Shown: positions 9,124-17,440, numbered from the stretch's first letter. The stretch: DNA of 64,000 bases from Streptomyces plumbidurans (GCF_019857225.1 NZ_JAFJSY010000048.1:1-64000), one strand, 5' to 3'. The notes: a model not told the origin generated them from the sequence alone. Translations and numbers: made by a program.

Positions 9124-10200
9124 ATGACTCAGGGGGCCGGTCAAGGACCCGAGACGGAGCGGACGGCGACGTTGCGCGACTTCCGGGTACCGGCGTACGT
9201 GCACGAGACCGGCCCGTACGGCCAGAGCACACACCCCGGTGACGTCGTCCCGCCCGACGAGGCCATCCACCCGGACGGGTACACCCCGACCGAGCGCGAC
9301 CTTCCCGTCATCAACCGCGGCGACACGGTCCAGGTGCCCGTCGCCCCCGAGCCGCTGGCCGCGCCGCACGAGACGGACGGCACCGGCGCCCTCTACGTCG
9401 TCGGCGACGTGCACGGCTACCTCGACGAACTGGTGTCGGCCCTGCAGGCCCAGGGCCTGGTCGACGCCGCCGGGCAGTGGTGCGCGGGCACCTCCCGGCT
9501 GTGGTTCCTCGGCGACTTCACCGACCGCGGCCCCGACGGCATCGGGGTCATCGACCTCGTGATGCGGCTGTCGGCGGAGGCGGCCGCGGCCGGCGGCTAC
9601 TGCAAGGCGCTCATGGGCAACCACGAGCTGCTGCTGCTGGGTGCCAAGCGGTTCGGCGACACCCCCGTCAACTCCGGCGCGGGCACCGCCACCTTCCAGG
9701 CGGCCTGGCTGCTCAACGGCGGCCAGAAGACCGACATGGACCGCCTCCAGGACCACCATCTGCAGTGGATGGCCCGCCTCGACGCCGTCGAGGAGGTCGA
9801 CGGCTATCTCCTCGTCCACTCCGACACCACCGCCTATCTCGACTACGGCGACTCGATCGAGGCGGTCAACGACACCGTCCGCGAAACGCTCACGCGCAAC
9901 GACGCCGACGAGTGCTGGGACCTGTTCCGCAAGTTCACCAAGCGGTTCTCCTTCCGCGACGAGGGCGGTGCAGACGCCGTACGCTCCCTGCTCAATACGT
10001 ACGGCGGCACACGGATCGTTCACGGTCACAGCCCCATTCCGTATCTCCTCGGCGAGGTCGGGTCCGAGGAGGGCGAGGACAGCACCGGTCCCGTGGTCGA
10101 GGGCCCGCACGTCTACGCGGACGGCCTGGCCATCGCGATGGACGGCGGAGTGACCATGGCCGGAAAGCTACTGGTCCAGCAACTTCCACTGGATATCTGA
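9124..10200 (+). CDS. PPP-type metallophosphoesterase
   Basis: A 358-residue protein with a complete calcineurin-like phosphoesterase core: GDVHGYLDEL near residue 93, FLGDFTDRGPDG near 130, GNHELLLLG near 170 and HGHSPIPYLLG near 300. These supply the Asp, Asn and His ligands of a two-metal site. The arrangement is that of the PPP family (bis(5'-nucleosyl)-tetraphosphatase or Ser/Thr phosphatase-like). The substrate cannot be read from sequence. About 80 N-terminal residues precede the catalytic domain and are not recognisable. ATG start with GGAGGGG well placed. It stands alone between a regulator and a membrane protein. Confidence 0.88.
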   Translation: MTQGAGQGPETERTATLRDFRVPAYVHETGPYGQSTHPGDVVPPDEAIHPDGYTPTERDLPVINRGDTVQVPVAPEPLAAPHETDGTGALYVVGDVHGYLDELVSALQAQGLVDAAGQWCAGTSRLWFLGDFTDRGPDGIGVIDLVMRLSAEAAAAGGYCKALMGNHELLLLGAKRFGDTPVNSGAGTATFQAAWLLNGGQKTDMDRLQDHHLQWMARLDAVEEVDGYLLVHSDTTAYLDYGDSIEAVNDTVRETLTRNDADECWDLFRKFTKRFSFRDEGGADAVRSLLNTYGGTRIVHGHSPIPYLLGEVGSEEGEDSTGPVVEGPHVYADGLAIAMDGGVTMAGKLLVQQLPLDI

Positions 10201-10391
10201 ACGTTCACAGGGCAGGCGCCCCCGTGCAGGAACGGCGTTCAACGGCGCAGGCCAGGGCCCAATTTCTGGAAACCCCCTGTCACCACGTGCCGTGACCGCT
10301 CTACCATCGGCTTATCCGTAGCAGGCTCCCCTCCGTTTCTGCCCGACGGCTCGCTGGCATGCGAGCCCCAAGCCCTACGGAGCATCGGGGG

Positions 10392-11249
10392 ATGCACATG
10401 AACAGCGTTCCGCAGCACCTGCTGAGTGAGGACCGCCAGGAGTACGAGCGGGTCCTCGATGAGGCGCTGCGCTCCGCCCCAAACCGCCCGGAACTGGCCG
10501 CTGTCGGACAGCGACTCAACGCCGAACAGCTGCGCACCATGGCGCTCAACGCCACCGCACTCATCACGGCGGCCGCGGCGAGCGAGTACCAGCACTACGT
10601 GAAGGTTCGCGAGGAACTGCGCCAGCCGGCGCCGTCGACCCCGTCGTCCACCCGCGAAACCGGCTCCACGGAGCCGGGCGCGGCCATGGGGCTCGCCACC
10701 ACCCTCAGCGAGACAACCGGTGCGGGCGCCGTCGCCGTCGCCGCTGTCCTCGCCCCCGTCCTCGCCGGAACGGCAGCGATTCTCTTCCTGCTCGTCGGCT
10801 ACATCCTCAAAATGCTCAGCCCTGAACCGGCGTTCGCCCAGACCATGCTGACCGCGGGATGGGTGTTCGGGGCCCTGACCGCGGCCGCGATCCTGGTCGC
10901 CGGCATCGGCCTGCTGCTCACCGCTCTGCGCAACAGGCCGTCCCTGGAGTCCGGGCCGTACGGCGAACTGAGCACGGAGGTGGCCCGCGCCAGGGAAGCC
11001 TGGCGCGAGGCCCTCCTCGAGAACGGCGTCATGCCGTTCCTCAAGGAGGCGCTCGCCGACCCCGGCGCCGCGGCGGCCCTGCACAGCAACACGCCGCGGA
11101 CACCGACCAGTCGCATGCCGAACCTCGGATACGGCCGCCCGGGATTCAGCAGCCCCGACGACGGCCAGGCCGCCGGCCCACGGCCGAGCTTCAGCAGCCC
11201 GGACTACACCAGCCCGGAGTTCGGAGGCCCGGAGCACCAGCCGGAGTGA
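10392..11249 (+). CDS. two-helix membrane protein of unknown function
   Basis: About 285 residues starting at the ATG at 10392 or the second ATG at 10398, behind CGGGGG. The N-terminal 100 residues are soluble and partly helical. Two adjacent hydrophobic segments follow (approximately residues 108-140 and 153-175), separated by a short loop. The C-terminal tail is rich in Pro, Ser and Gly with a repeated F-S-S-P-D motif. I recognise no catalytic motif. It converges on thiC, with a shared terminator between them. Translation is well supported by Streptomyces codon bias in this frame; function unknown. Confidence 0.75.
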   Translation: MHMNSVPQHLLSEDRQEYERVLDEALRSAPNRPELAAVGQRLNAEQLRTMALNATALITAAAASEYQHYVKVREELRQPAPSTPSSTRETGSTEPGAAMGLATTLSETTGAGAVAVAAVLAPVLAGTAAILFLLVGYILKMLSPEPAFAQTMLTAGWVFGALTAAAILVAGIGLLLTALRNRPSLESGPYGELSTEVARAREAWREALLENGVMPFLKEALADPGAAAALHSNTPRTPTSRMPNLGYGRPGFSSPDDGQAAGPRPSFSSPDYTSPEFGGPEHQPE

Positions 11250-11254
11250 CCGCC

Positions 11255-11306
11255 GGCTTGCGCCCTCCGCAGCGGCCCTCGGGGGCCGTCCGGGGGAGCG
11301 CAAGCC
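11255..11306. terminator. bidirectional terminator between convergent genes
   Basis: GGCTTGCGC (11255-11263) pairs with GCGCAAGCC (11298-11306), with an inner CGGCCC/GGGCCG hairpin. It lies between the 3' ends of the two-helix membrane protein gene and thiC. Confidence 0.55.
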
Positions 11307-11336
11307 ATGCGCTCATGTCGTCATCGGTCCGCTGCG

Positions 11337-11402
11337 GCGGTCCGCTTCGGTCCACTCAGTCCGCTTCAGTCCGCTTCAGTCCGCTTCAGTCCGCTTCAGT
11401 CC
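11337..11402. repeat. 10-bp tandem repeat at the 3' end of thiC
   Basis: Four exact consecutive copies of the decamer TCCGCTTCAG at 11359-11398, then a partial copy, with degenerate copies upstream (TCCGCTTCGG, TCCACTCAG). The last exact copy contains the thiC stop codon on the minus strand. Confidence 0.85.
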
Positions 11403-13180
11403 GCGAGCGGCAGATACACGCGATTGCCGCTCGCCGCGAACTCCTTCGACTTCTGCGCCATCCCCTCCTCGATCTCGTCCCGGGTGCCGCCGTGCTCGCG
11501 GCGGATGTCCTGGGAGATCTTCATGCTGCAGAACTTCGGCCCGCACATCGAGCAGAAGTGGGCCGTCTTGGCAGGCTCCGCCGGGAGGGTCTCGTCGTGG
11601 AACTCCCGTGCCGTGTCGGGGTCCAGGGCGAGATTGAACTGGTCCTCCCAGCGGAATTCGAAGCGGGCGTCGGACAGCGCGTCGTCCCATTCCTGCGCAC
11701 CGGGGTGCCCCTTGGCGAGGTCGGCTGCGTGGGCGGCGATCTTGTAGGTGATGACGCCGGTCTTGACGTCGTCACGGTTGGGCAGGCCCAGGTGTTCCTT
11801 GGGCGTGACGTAGCAGAGCATGGCCGTGCCCCACCAGGCGATCATCGCGGCACCGATGCCGGAGGTGATGTGGTCGTACGCCGGCGCGACGTCCGTCGTC
11901 AGCGGGCCGAGCGTATAGAACGGAGCTTCATCGCAGATCTCCTGCTGAAGGTCGATGTTCTCCTTGATCTTGTGCATCGGGACATGTCCCGGACCCTCGA
12001 TCATGGTCTGTACGTTCAAACGCCTGGCGATCCGGTTGAGTTCCCCGAGAGTCCGCAGTTCCGCGAACTGCGCCTCGTCGTTGGCGTCCGCGATCGAACC
12101 GGGCCGCAGGCCGTCGCCCAGCGAGTACGTGACGTCGTACGCCGCGAGGATCTCGCAGAGCTCCTCGAAGTTCTCGTAGAGGAACGACTCCTTGTGGTGC
12201 GCGAGGCACCAGGCGGCCATGATCGAGCCGCCGCGCGAGACGATCCCGGTCTTGCGGTTCGCGGTCAGCGGGACGAACGGCAGGCGTACGCCCGCGTGCA
12301 CCGTCATGTAGTCCACGCCCTGCTCGGCCTGCTCGACGACGGTGTCCTTGTAGATCTCCCAGGTCAGCTCCTCGGCGCGGCCGTCGACCTTCTCCAGCGC
12401 CTGATAGAGCGGCACCGTGCCGATGGGCACGGGGGAGTTGCGCAGCACCCATTCGCGGGTCGTGTGGATGTTGCGGCCGGTGGACAGGTCCATGACCGTG
12501 TCGGCGCCCCACCGGGTCGCCCAGGTCATCTTCTCGACCTCCTCCTCGATGGAGGACGTCACCGCGGAGTTTCCGATGTTGGCGTTGACCTTCACCAGGA
12601 ACCGCTTGCCGATGATCATCGGCTCGATCTCGGGATGGTTGACGTTGGCCGGCAGCACCGCGCGCCCCGCCGCGATCTCCTCACGGACCACCTCCGGCGA
12701 GACGTTCTCCCGCAGGGCCACGAACTCCATCTCGGGAGTGACCTCGCCCCGGCGCGCATACGCGAGCTGTGTGACCGCCTGACCCGCACGTCCGCGGCGC
12801 GGCTGACGCGGACGTCCGGGGAAGACCGCGTCGAGATTGCGCAGCCCTCCGCGCGGAGAGGTGTGCTTGATGCCGTCGTCCTCCGGACGGACGGGACGAC
12901 CCGCGTACTCCTCGGTGTCGCCGCGGGCGATGATCCAGTTCTCGCGGAGCGGGGCGAGTCCCCTGCGGACATCGGTGTCGGTGAGCGGATCGGTGTACGG
13001 GCCGGATGTGTCGTACAGCGTGACCGACTGCCCGTTGGTGAGGTGCACCTGACGGACCGGCACCTGCAGATCGGGGCGTGAGCCCGCGACGTATGCCTTG
13101 TGCCAGCCGATGGACTTCCCGGCCTCCTGGGGCTGTTCGCCCTGGCTGGAGGCAGGCGTGCGTGCGTCCTTGTTGGTCAT
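11396..13180 (-). CDS. thiC: phosphomethylpyrimidine synthase (thiamine biosynthesis)
   Basis: ThiC, 594 residues, a usual length. This radical-SAM-type enzyme rearranges 5-aminoimidazole ribotide into the hydroxymethylpyrimidine phosphate moiety of thiamine. The C-terminal iron-sulfur motif CSMCGPKFCSM (C-x2-C-x4-C) is intact, and the barrel motifs MIEGPGHVPMHKI and YTLGPLTTDVAPGYDH-like (here APAYDH) are present. The ATG at 13180 lies 8 bases after the end of a TPP riboswitch, so translation or transcription is expected to fall when thiamine pyrophosphate is abundant. No other thi genes are adjacent. The stop codon lies inside a 10-bp tandem repeat. Confidence 0.97.
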   Translation of the reverse strand: MTNKDARTPASSQGEQPQEAGKSIGWHKAYVAGSRPDLQVPVRQVHLTNGQSVTLYDTSGPYTDPLTDTDVRRGLAPLRENWIIARGDTEEYAGRPVRPEDDGIKHTSPRGGLRNLDAVFPGRPRQPRRGRAGQAVTQLAYARRGEVTPEMEFVALRENVSPEVVREEIAAGRAVLPANVNHPEIEPMIIGKRFLVKVNANIGNSAVTSSIEEEVEKMTWATRWGADTVMDLSTGRNIHTTREWVLRNSPVPIGTVPLYQALEKVDGRAEELTWEIYKDTVVEQAEQGVDYMTVHAGVRLPFVPLTANRKTGIVSRGGSIMAAWCLAHHKESFLYENFEELCEILAAYDVTYSLGDGLRPGSIADANDEAQFAELRTLGELNRIARRLNVQTMIEGPGHVPMHKIKENIDLQQEICDEAPFYTLGPLTTDVAPAYDHITSGIGAAMIAWWGTAMLCYVTPKEHLGLPNRDDVKTGVITYKIAAHAADLAKGHPGAQEWDDALSDARFEFRWEDQFNLALDPDTAREFHDETLPAEPAKTAHFCSMCGPKFCSMKISQDIRREHGGTRDEIEEGMAQKSKEFAASGNRVYLPLAD

Positions 13181-13188
13181 GAGACCTA

Positions 13189-13356
13189 CTCCCTACGCCG
13201 GCATTACCCGGTAACAGGTTCGGCGGTCGACGCAGCGATATCCGTCTGTCGACGCTTCGTGCGGGCCATCACCCGAATTCGGTGATGTTCCACGTGAAAC
13301 ATCGCTGGGACGGAGGTCAGCGCCCTCTCAGCCCGGTGCTCCGAGCTCCCGCGTGT
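13189..13356 (-). promoter_or_regulatory. TPP riboswitch (THI element) in the thiC leader
   Basis: Reading the minus strand, the aptamer shows the 5' signature CTGAGAGGG and the 3' signature GAACCTG-N6-GGGTAATGCCGGCG, closing with GTAGGGAG just before the start codon. The Shine-Dalgarno-like purines overlap the closing helix, which suggests translational control. About 100 nucleotides separate the two conserved halves, a long P3 extension. It contains several hairpins, one of them a near-match to parS. Confidence 0.92.
13287..13300. other. near-match parS inside the TPP riboswitch
   Basis: GTTCCACGTGAAAC, one base different from parS. It lies in the long P3 arm of the thiC riboswitch. Confidence 0.55.
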
Positions 13357-13432
13357 GCAAAGGTGCCTCCACGCTAGCGTCAGTTCGGGCGAGCTGAACA
13401 GGGGGCCTTGTCGTTCTTGCGATGATCTGGCG

Positions 13433-14899
13433 GTGACCACGACAGAGCAGTACCCGTACCCGCCCTCGGAGCCGCCGCGTGGGCACGGCTCGGAGGGCGG
13501 TAATGGCCACGGTCCCAGGGGCGGTCATGGCCACGGTCCCGGTTCGGGGCACGGCCACGGTTCAGGGCATGGCCATTCGCACAGCCACGGTCCGGCAGCC
13601 CCCGTCTCCCGGCATCTGCGCAAGGTCATCGCCGCGATCCTCATCCCGTTCACCGTGGCCGTGGTCGTCGGACTCGTGGTCCTGTGGCCCGGCGGTGCCC
13701 CGTCGCACGAACGCACCGGTGTGGGCTTCGACCGGCAGACCCAGCAGGCGACGGTGACCGAGGTCGTGAACGTGAGCTGCAAGTCGGTCAACGCCTCGGG
13801 CGGGGCCCCGACCGGTGACACCTCCACCGCGCAGGGCTCCTCGGCCCAGCAGCAGGTGAAGGGCACGTGCAAGAAGGCGACGGTCCGCGTCGACACCGGC
13901 AAGGACAAGGGTCGTACGTTCACCGAGATCGTCCAGCCCGACCAGTCACGCCAACTGCACGAGGGCGAGAAGGTCGTGGCCGCCTACGAGCCCTCGGCGC
14001 CCAAGGACCTGCAGTACTCCGTCACCGACGTCAACCGCCGCTTCCCCATGGCCCTGCTCGCCGGCATCTTCGCGCTCGCCGTCGTGGTGGTGGGCCGGTT
14101 GCGCGGCATCATGGCGCTGGTCGCGCTGGCCGTCAGCTTCGTGGTGCTGACCTTCTTCATCCTGCCGGCGATACTCCAGGGTTCGAACCCTCTGCTCGTG
14201 GCCGTGGTCGGGTCGAGCGCCATCATGCTGATCGCCCTCTACATGTGCCACGGCCTGTCCGCCCGTACCTCCGTGGCGGTCCTCGGCACTCTGCTCTCGC
14301 TCGTACTGATCGGCCTGCTCGGCTCCGGGTTCATCGGCTGGGCCGCGCTGACCGGCAACACCGACGACAGCACCGGTCTGATCCACGGCCTGTATCCGTC
14401 GATCGACATGAGCGGTCTGCTGCTCGCGGGCGTCATCATCGGCTCGCTCGGTGTCCTCGACGACGTGACGGTCACCCAGACCTCGGCCGTCTGGGAGCTG
14501 CACGAGGCCAATCCCTCGATGGGCTGGCGGCAGTTGTACCGGGCAGGCATCCGCATCGGCCGCGACCACATCGCATCCGTCGTCAACACCCTCGTCCTCG
14601 CCTACGCGGGCGCCGCACTGCCGTTGCTGCTGCTGTTCTCCATCGCGCAGAGCAGCGTGGGGACGGTCGCCAACAGTGAGCTGGTGGCCGAGGAGATCGT
14701 GCGCACGCTGGTGGGCTCGATCGGCCTGGTCGCTTCGGTACCGGTCACGACACTGCTCGCGGCGCTGGTGGTCGCCGCCGACCGTCCGGGACCGCACACG
14801 GCGACGGAGAGGGCTGCAGGGGCTAACGGAGCCGTAGGGACGGCAGGCGCCGTACCTGCTCCGGCGCGCACGGGCCGGGGGCGGCGTCGCAAGCGCTGA
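13433..14899 (+). CDS. YibE/F-family membrane protein with His-rich N-terminus
   Basis: A 488-residue membrane protein from the GTG at 13433, chosen as the first plausible start in frame after the divergent thiC leader. Residues about 13-53 are a Gly-His-rich tract with many GH repeats. A first helix follows near residue 65, then an extracytoplasmic domain with two cysteines, and seven or so helices matching the YibE/F family from about residue 200 on. Motifs include GVLDDVTVTQ and NTLVLAYAGAALPLL. YibE/F proteins are poorly characterised putative permeases. The His tract suggests metal binding, but that is inference. Transcribed divergently from thiC. Confidence 0.88.
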   Translation: MTTTEQYPYPPSEPPRGHGSEGGNGHGPRGGHGHGPGSGHGHGSGHGHSHSHGPAAPVSRHLRKVIAAILIPFTVAVVVGLVVLWPGGAPSHERTGVGFDRQTQQATVTEVVNVSCKSVNASGGAPTGDTSTAQGSSAQQQVKGTCKKATVRVDTGKDKGRTFTEIVQPDQSRQLHEGEKVVAAYEPSAPKDLQYSVTDVNRRFPMALLAGIFALAVVVVGRLRGIMALVALAVSFVVLTFFILPAILQGSNPLLVAVVGSSAIMLIALYMCHGLSARTSVAVLGTLLSLVLIGLLGSGFIGWAALTGNTDDSTGLIHGLYPSIDMSGLLLAGVIIGSLGVLDDVTVTQTSAVWELHEANPSMGWRQLYRAGIRIGRDHIASVVNTLVLAYAGAALPLLLLFSIAQSSVGTVANSELVAEEIVRTLVGSIGLVASVPVTTLLAALVVAADRPGPHTATERAAGANGAVGTAGAVPAPARTGRGRRRKR

Positions 14900-14955
14900 G
14901 GCGGCCGGGCGCTTCGGCACGCGGCGGCTCCGGAGTCGAGCGCCATACCTCCACC

Positions 14956-15021
14956 CGCACAAGAAGGGCCGGCGCCCTGCCTCGCGTCCGCACAAGAAGG
15001 TCCGGCGCCCTGCCTCGCGTC
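14956..15021. repeat. 33-bp tandem duplication
   Basis: Two adjacent 33-bp units (14956-14988 and 14989-15021) differ at one base. Each holds CGCACAAGAAGG and GCGCCCTGCCTCGCGTC. A degraded third start (CATACAAAAAGAAG) follows. The repeat lies between the convergent YibE/F and ssgA genes. Confidence 0.85.
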
Positions 15022-15097
15022 CATACAAAAAGAAGCGTTCCTGCAGCCCCCCGCCCCGGGCAGAAGCGTTACGCCCGCCGCCTGATCGCGCCCCCGC

Positions 15098-15535
15098 TCA
15101 GCCCGCGCTCTGCTCCTCCGCCAGGATGCGGTCCAGTGCCTCGTCGAGGTGGGCGTCGAAGTCGTCGAGGGCGCCTTCCTGGCCGAGCGGTACCAGCTTG
15201 TCGGTGCGGTCGAGGAAGGCGATGAGGGGCGCGGTGGACGAGCGGAACAGCGCCTGGTCGCGGCCGACCTGAAGCCGGATCAGCACCTCGGTCAGCGAGT
15301 CCGGTTCGGCGGGTGAGACGCGCACATCGCCCTCCCCGCACGGTCCGCCCACTCCGTCGACCAGCAGTTCACGGCCGAACGCCCAGGTCACCGGCGCATC
15401 ACCGGGCAGATGGAAGGTCAGTCGTACGGCATACGGATCACAGGTCTCGTAGCGCAGTTCCACCGGAATGCGGAACGAGAGCTCCTCCGAAACGAGAAAG
15501 CTCATCATGACCTCTGCCTGCACGGACTCGCGCAT
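15098..15535 (-). CDS. ssgA: SsgA sporulation-specific cell division regulator
   Basis: A 145-residue SsgA-like protein (SALP family, unique to morphologically complex actinomycetes). Features are the N-terminal SFLVSEELSFRIPVELRY block and the central DPYAVRLTFHLPGDAPVTWAFGR-type block that defines the family. SsgA stimulates septum formation and marks sites of cell-wall remodelling during sporulation. It lies immediately downstream of the IclR-type gene identified as ssgR, the conserved ssgR-ssgA arrangement, which is why I call it ssgA rather than another SALP. Starts at 15508 or 15505 behind AGAGG are also possible and would give about 136 residues. Confidence 0.92.
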   Translation of the reverse strand: MRESVQAEVMMSFLVSEELSFRIPVELRYETCDPYAVRLTFHLPGDAPVTWAFGRELLVDGVGGPCGEGDVRVSPAEPDSLTEVLIRLQVGRDQALFRSSTAPLIAFLDRTDKLVPLGQEGALDDFDAHLDEALDRILAEEQSAG

Positions 15536-15633
15536 CGCCTACCCCGTCATATGAAGCCGATCGGCTGGGAATGATCCCCTGACACTGAGGGCATCTTGCT
15601 GAACGTACACGGCAGATCACAAGGAGTGAGTTT

Positions 15634-16563
15634 TCAGATACTGATAGAGAGCGCCAGCGATCCCATCAGGCGCCCGATTTCCCGCTGGAGTTGATCGACC
15701 GCGGACACCAGCCGGTCGGCCTGATGAGCGGGCAGGGAGATGGCCAGCGTCGCGGCCGTCGCGCCCACGGTGAGGGGGAGAGCCGCACAGACCGTCCCCA
15801 GGGCGTACTCCTGCCGCTCCGTGACCGGTTCCATCCGCCGTGTCCGCTCCAGCCGTCTGAGGAGGGTGTGGTTGTCACGGACGGTGTAGGGGGTGATGGA
15901 CTGCACGGGATAGCGATCGAGATGGTCACGGCGGGCGTCGTCGTCCAGTTGTGCGAGCAGGCACTGGCCGATCGCATGCGCGTGCGCCGTCTCGCGGAAG
16001 TCGGCCCACTCCTCGACCGCCGGGTTGCCGGGGGTGTCGGAGACGCACATGACCTCGATCTCGCCCTCCCGGTACACCGCGTAGTACACGGGCACGCCGA
16101 TGGCGTCGCGCCAGCGGGCGAGCGCGTCGACGATCGTGCTGCGACGTTTCTGCTGGGCTCCGTTGCTGCTCAGCTGCTCGGCCGCGTCACCGAGGAAGAA
16201 CAGGCCCTTGTCCCGGCTCAGATAGCCCTCGTGGACCAGGGTGCGCAGCAGGTGGTACGCGGTCGGAAGGGCCAGGCCGGTCTCGCGGGCCAGCTGTTTG
16301 GCGGGGGCTCCGTATGCGTGCCGCGCGACGCACTCCAGCAGGCGCATCGCGCGCTGGACGGAGCCGATGAGGGTCGCGGACTGCGGGGACGCTGGATCTG
16401 CTGCTGGGGACGGCTGCGCCAAGGGCGCCGACGGGTGCGCCGGGGATGGGGTCGCGCGCTCCTGCGTCGTGGGTCCCGGTTGTTCGGGAGGCCGGAAATG
16501 GTGTCCCGGGGGCGGGGCGTGAGGTGCGTGGGGGTTGGTGAGTGCGGTGTCTGCCGTGGACAA
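15634..16563 (-). CDS. ssgR: IclR-family regulator SsgR
   Basis: A 309-residue IclR-type protein. The winged HTH (SVQRAMRLLECVARHAYGAP through LPTAYHLLRTLVHEGYL) spans about residues 85-145, and the effector-binding domain fills the rest. The TTG start at 16563 is preceded by GGGAG at good spacing. The first 80 residues are Pro/His/Ala-rich and disordered-looking, so a later start is not excluded. In S. coelicolor SsgR is required for ssgA transcription, and the adjacent ssgA here supports the assignment. No TTA codon was seen in either gene. Confidence 0.9.
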   Translation of the reverse strand: MSTADTALTNPHAPHAPPPGHHFRPPEQPGPTTQERATPSPAHPSAPLAQPSPAADPASPQSATLIGSVQRAMRLLECVARHAYGAPAKQLARETGLALPTAYHLLRTLVHEGYLSRDKGLFFLGDAAEQLSSNGAQQKRRSTIVDALARWRDAIGVPVYYAVYREGEIEVMCVSDTPGNPAVEEWADFRETAHAHAIGQCLLAQLDDDARRDHLDRYPVQSITPYTVRDNHTLLRRLERTRRMEPVTERQEYALGTVCAALPLTVGATAATLAISLPAHQADRLVSAVDQLQREIGRLMGSLALSISI

Positions 16564-16650
16564 GGGTCACTCCCGAAAGCGCGAGGGGGCAGCCGTGCCG
16601 GAGAACACGGGTGGGGGTGTACGCCGCTCGCGGGGTCGTCCCCGCGTCGA

Positions 16651-16749
16651 TTTCCGGACTCTAATCGCCTGCGACCGCCTCAACACGGCCTGTCCGGAAA
16701 TCTTCCCTCGCGCGAGGGAACCGGTGATACCTGTTACCGATCACCGGTT
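16651..16749. promoter_or_regulatory. palindrome cluster upstream of ssgR
   Basis: Three inverted repeats lie in about 100 bases. TTTCCGGA (16651-16658) pairs with TCCGGAAA (16693-16700). A perfect 18-bp palindrome TTCCCTCGCGCGAGGGAA is at 16703-16720. AACCGGTGAT (16719-16728) pairs with ATCACCGGTT (16740-16749). The last could terminate the small membrane-protein gene arriving from the right; the others could be regulator sites for ssgR. Confidence 0.45.
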
Positions 16750-16760
16750 TCCCGTGGGCC

Positions 16761-16973
16761 TCACCAGTCGCTGCGTGAGGAGGAGTTCGACATGAACTTC
16801 CGTACGACATAGATCAGCCCGCCGACCAGCGCCACGAAGACCAGCGCCTTGAACAGCAGCCCGATGACGAAGCCCACGACACTGGCTATCAGTCCGCCGA
16901 ACACCACCAGGGCGATGACCGGCACCGCGATCCACTTCACCCACCACGGCAGTCCGCCGAAGATCTCTCCCAT
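16761..16973 (-). CDS. small membrane protein, DUF5326-like
   Basis: A 70-residue protein with two closely packed hydrophobic helices (about residues 12-35 and 38-60) and a basic, serine-rich C-terminus. The opening MGEIFGGLPWWVKWI resembles the small actinomycete proteins grouped as DUF5326. No function is known. It is transcribed alone, leftward, ahead of ssgR. Confidence 0.75.
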   Translation of the reverse strand: MGEIFGGLPWWVKWIAVPVIALVVFGGLIASVVGFVIGLLFKALVFVALVGGLIYVVRKFMSNSSSRSDW

Positions 16974-17122
16974 TGCCCTCGTCCTTCGCTCTCGGCCCGA
17001 CTGCTGTGCAGGGGTCCATTGATGTCCTGCACTCGATGCTAGAGGCGCCGGGGGTGCCGGCGGGGCTCTCGCACCCCTTGTCCTCCCCTGATCGAACCCC
17101 TAGGGAACCCCGAGAGGCCGCC

Positions 17123-17440
17123 TCAGCTTTCCGGCGGAGAGAAGACGACGAGGACCCGCAGGTCCTCACTGATGTGATGGAACTTGTGGGCCACACCCGC
17201 CGGCACGTACACCACGCTGCCGCGCGCGACCTCGGTGGTCTCCAGACCGACGGTGATCGAGGCGCGGCCGCTCACGACGAAGTAGACCTCGTCCTGGTTG
17301 TGAGGCTTCTGTGGATCATGTTCACCGGCGTCGAGCGCGTACAGCCCGACGGACATGTTCCGCTCGCGCAGAAACTGCAGGTAGGCGCCCTCATTGGCGG
17401 CACGCTCCGCCTCAAGTTCGTCCAGCCGGAATGCCTTCAT
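17123..17440 (-). CDS. small cupin-domain protein
   Basis: A 105-residue single cupin. The first cupin motif is seen around HDPQKPHNQDEVYFVVSGRA, with His and Glu metal-ligand candidates, and the second around VYVPAGVAHKFHHI. Such stand-alone cupins are usually metal-binding beta-barrels with dioxygenase, isomerase or sensor roles; sequence alone does not decide. Transcribed divergently from the holin-like gene, with only 59 bases between the starts. Confidence 0.82.
   Translation of the reverse strand: MKAFRLDELEAERAANEGAYLQFLRERNMSVGLYALDAGEHDPQKPHNQDEVYFVVSGRASITVGLETTEVARGSVVYVPAGVAHKFHHISEDLRVLVVFSPPES

Noticed and set aside
10859..13081. A 740-codon frame crossing the membrane-protein gene and antisense to thiC
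   Set aside because: Composition is typical of a shadow frame and thiC is unambiguous.
14956..15021. 33-bp repeats as a CRISPR array
   Set aside because: Units are directly adjacent with no spacers, only two copies, and no cas genes are present.
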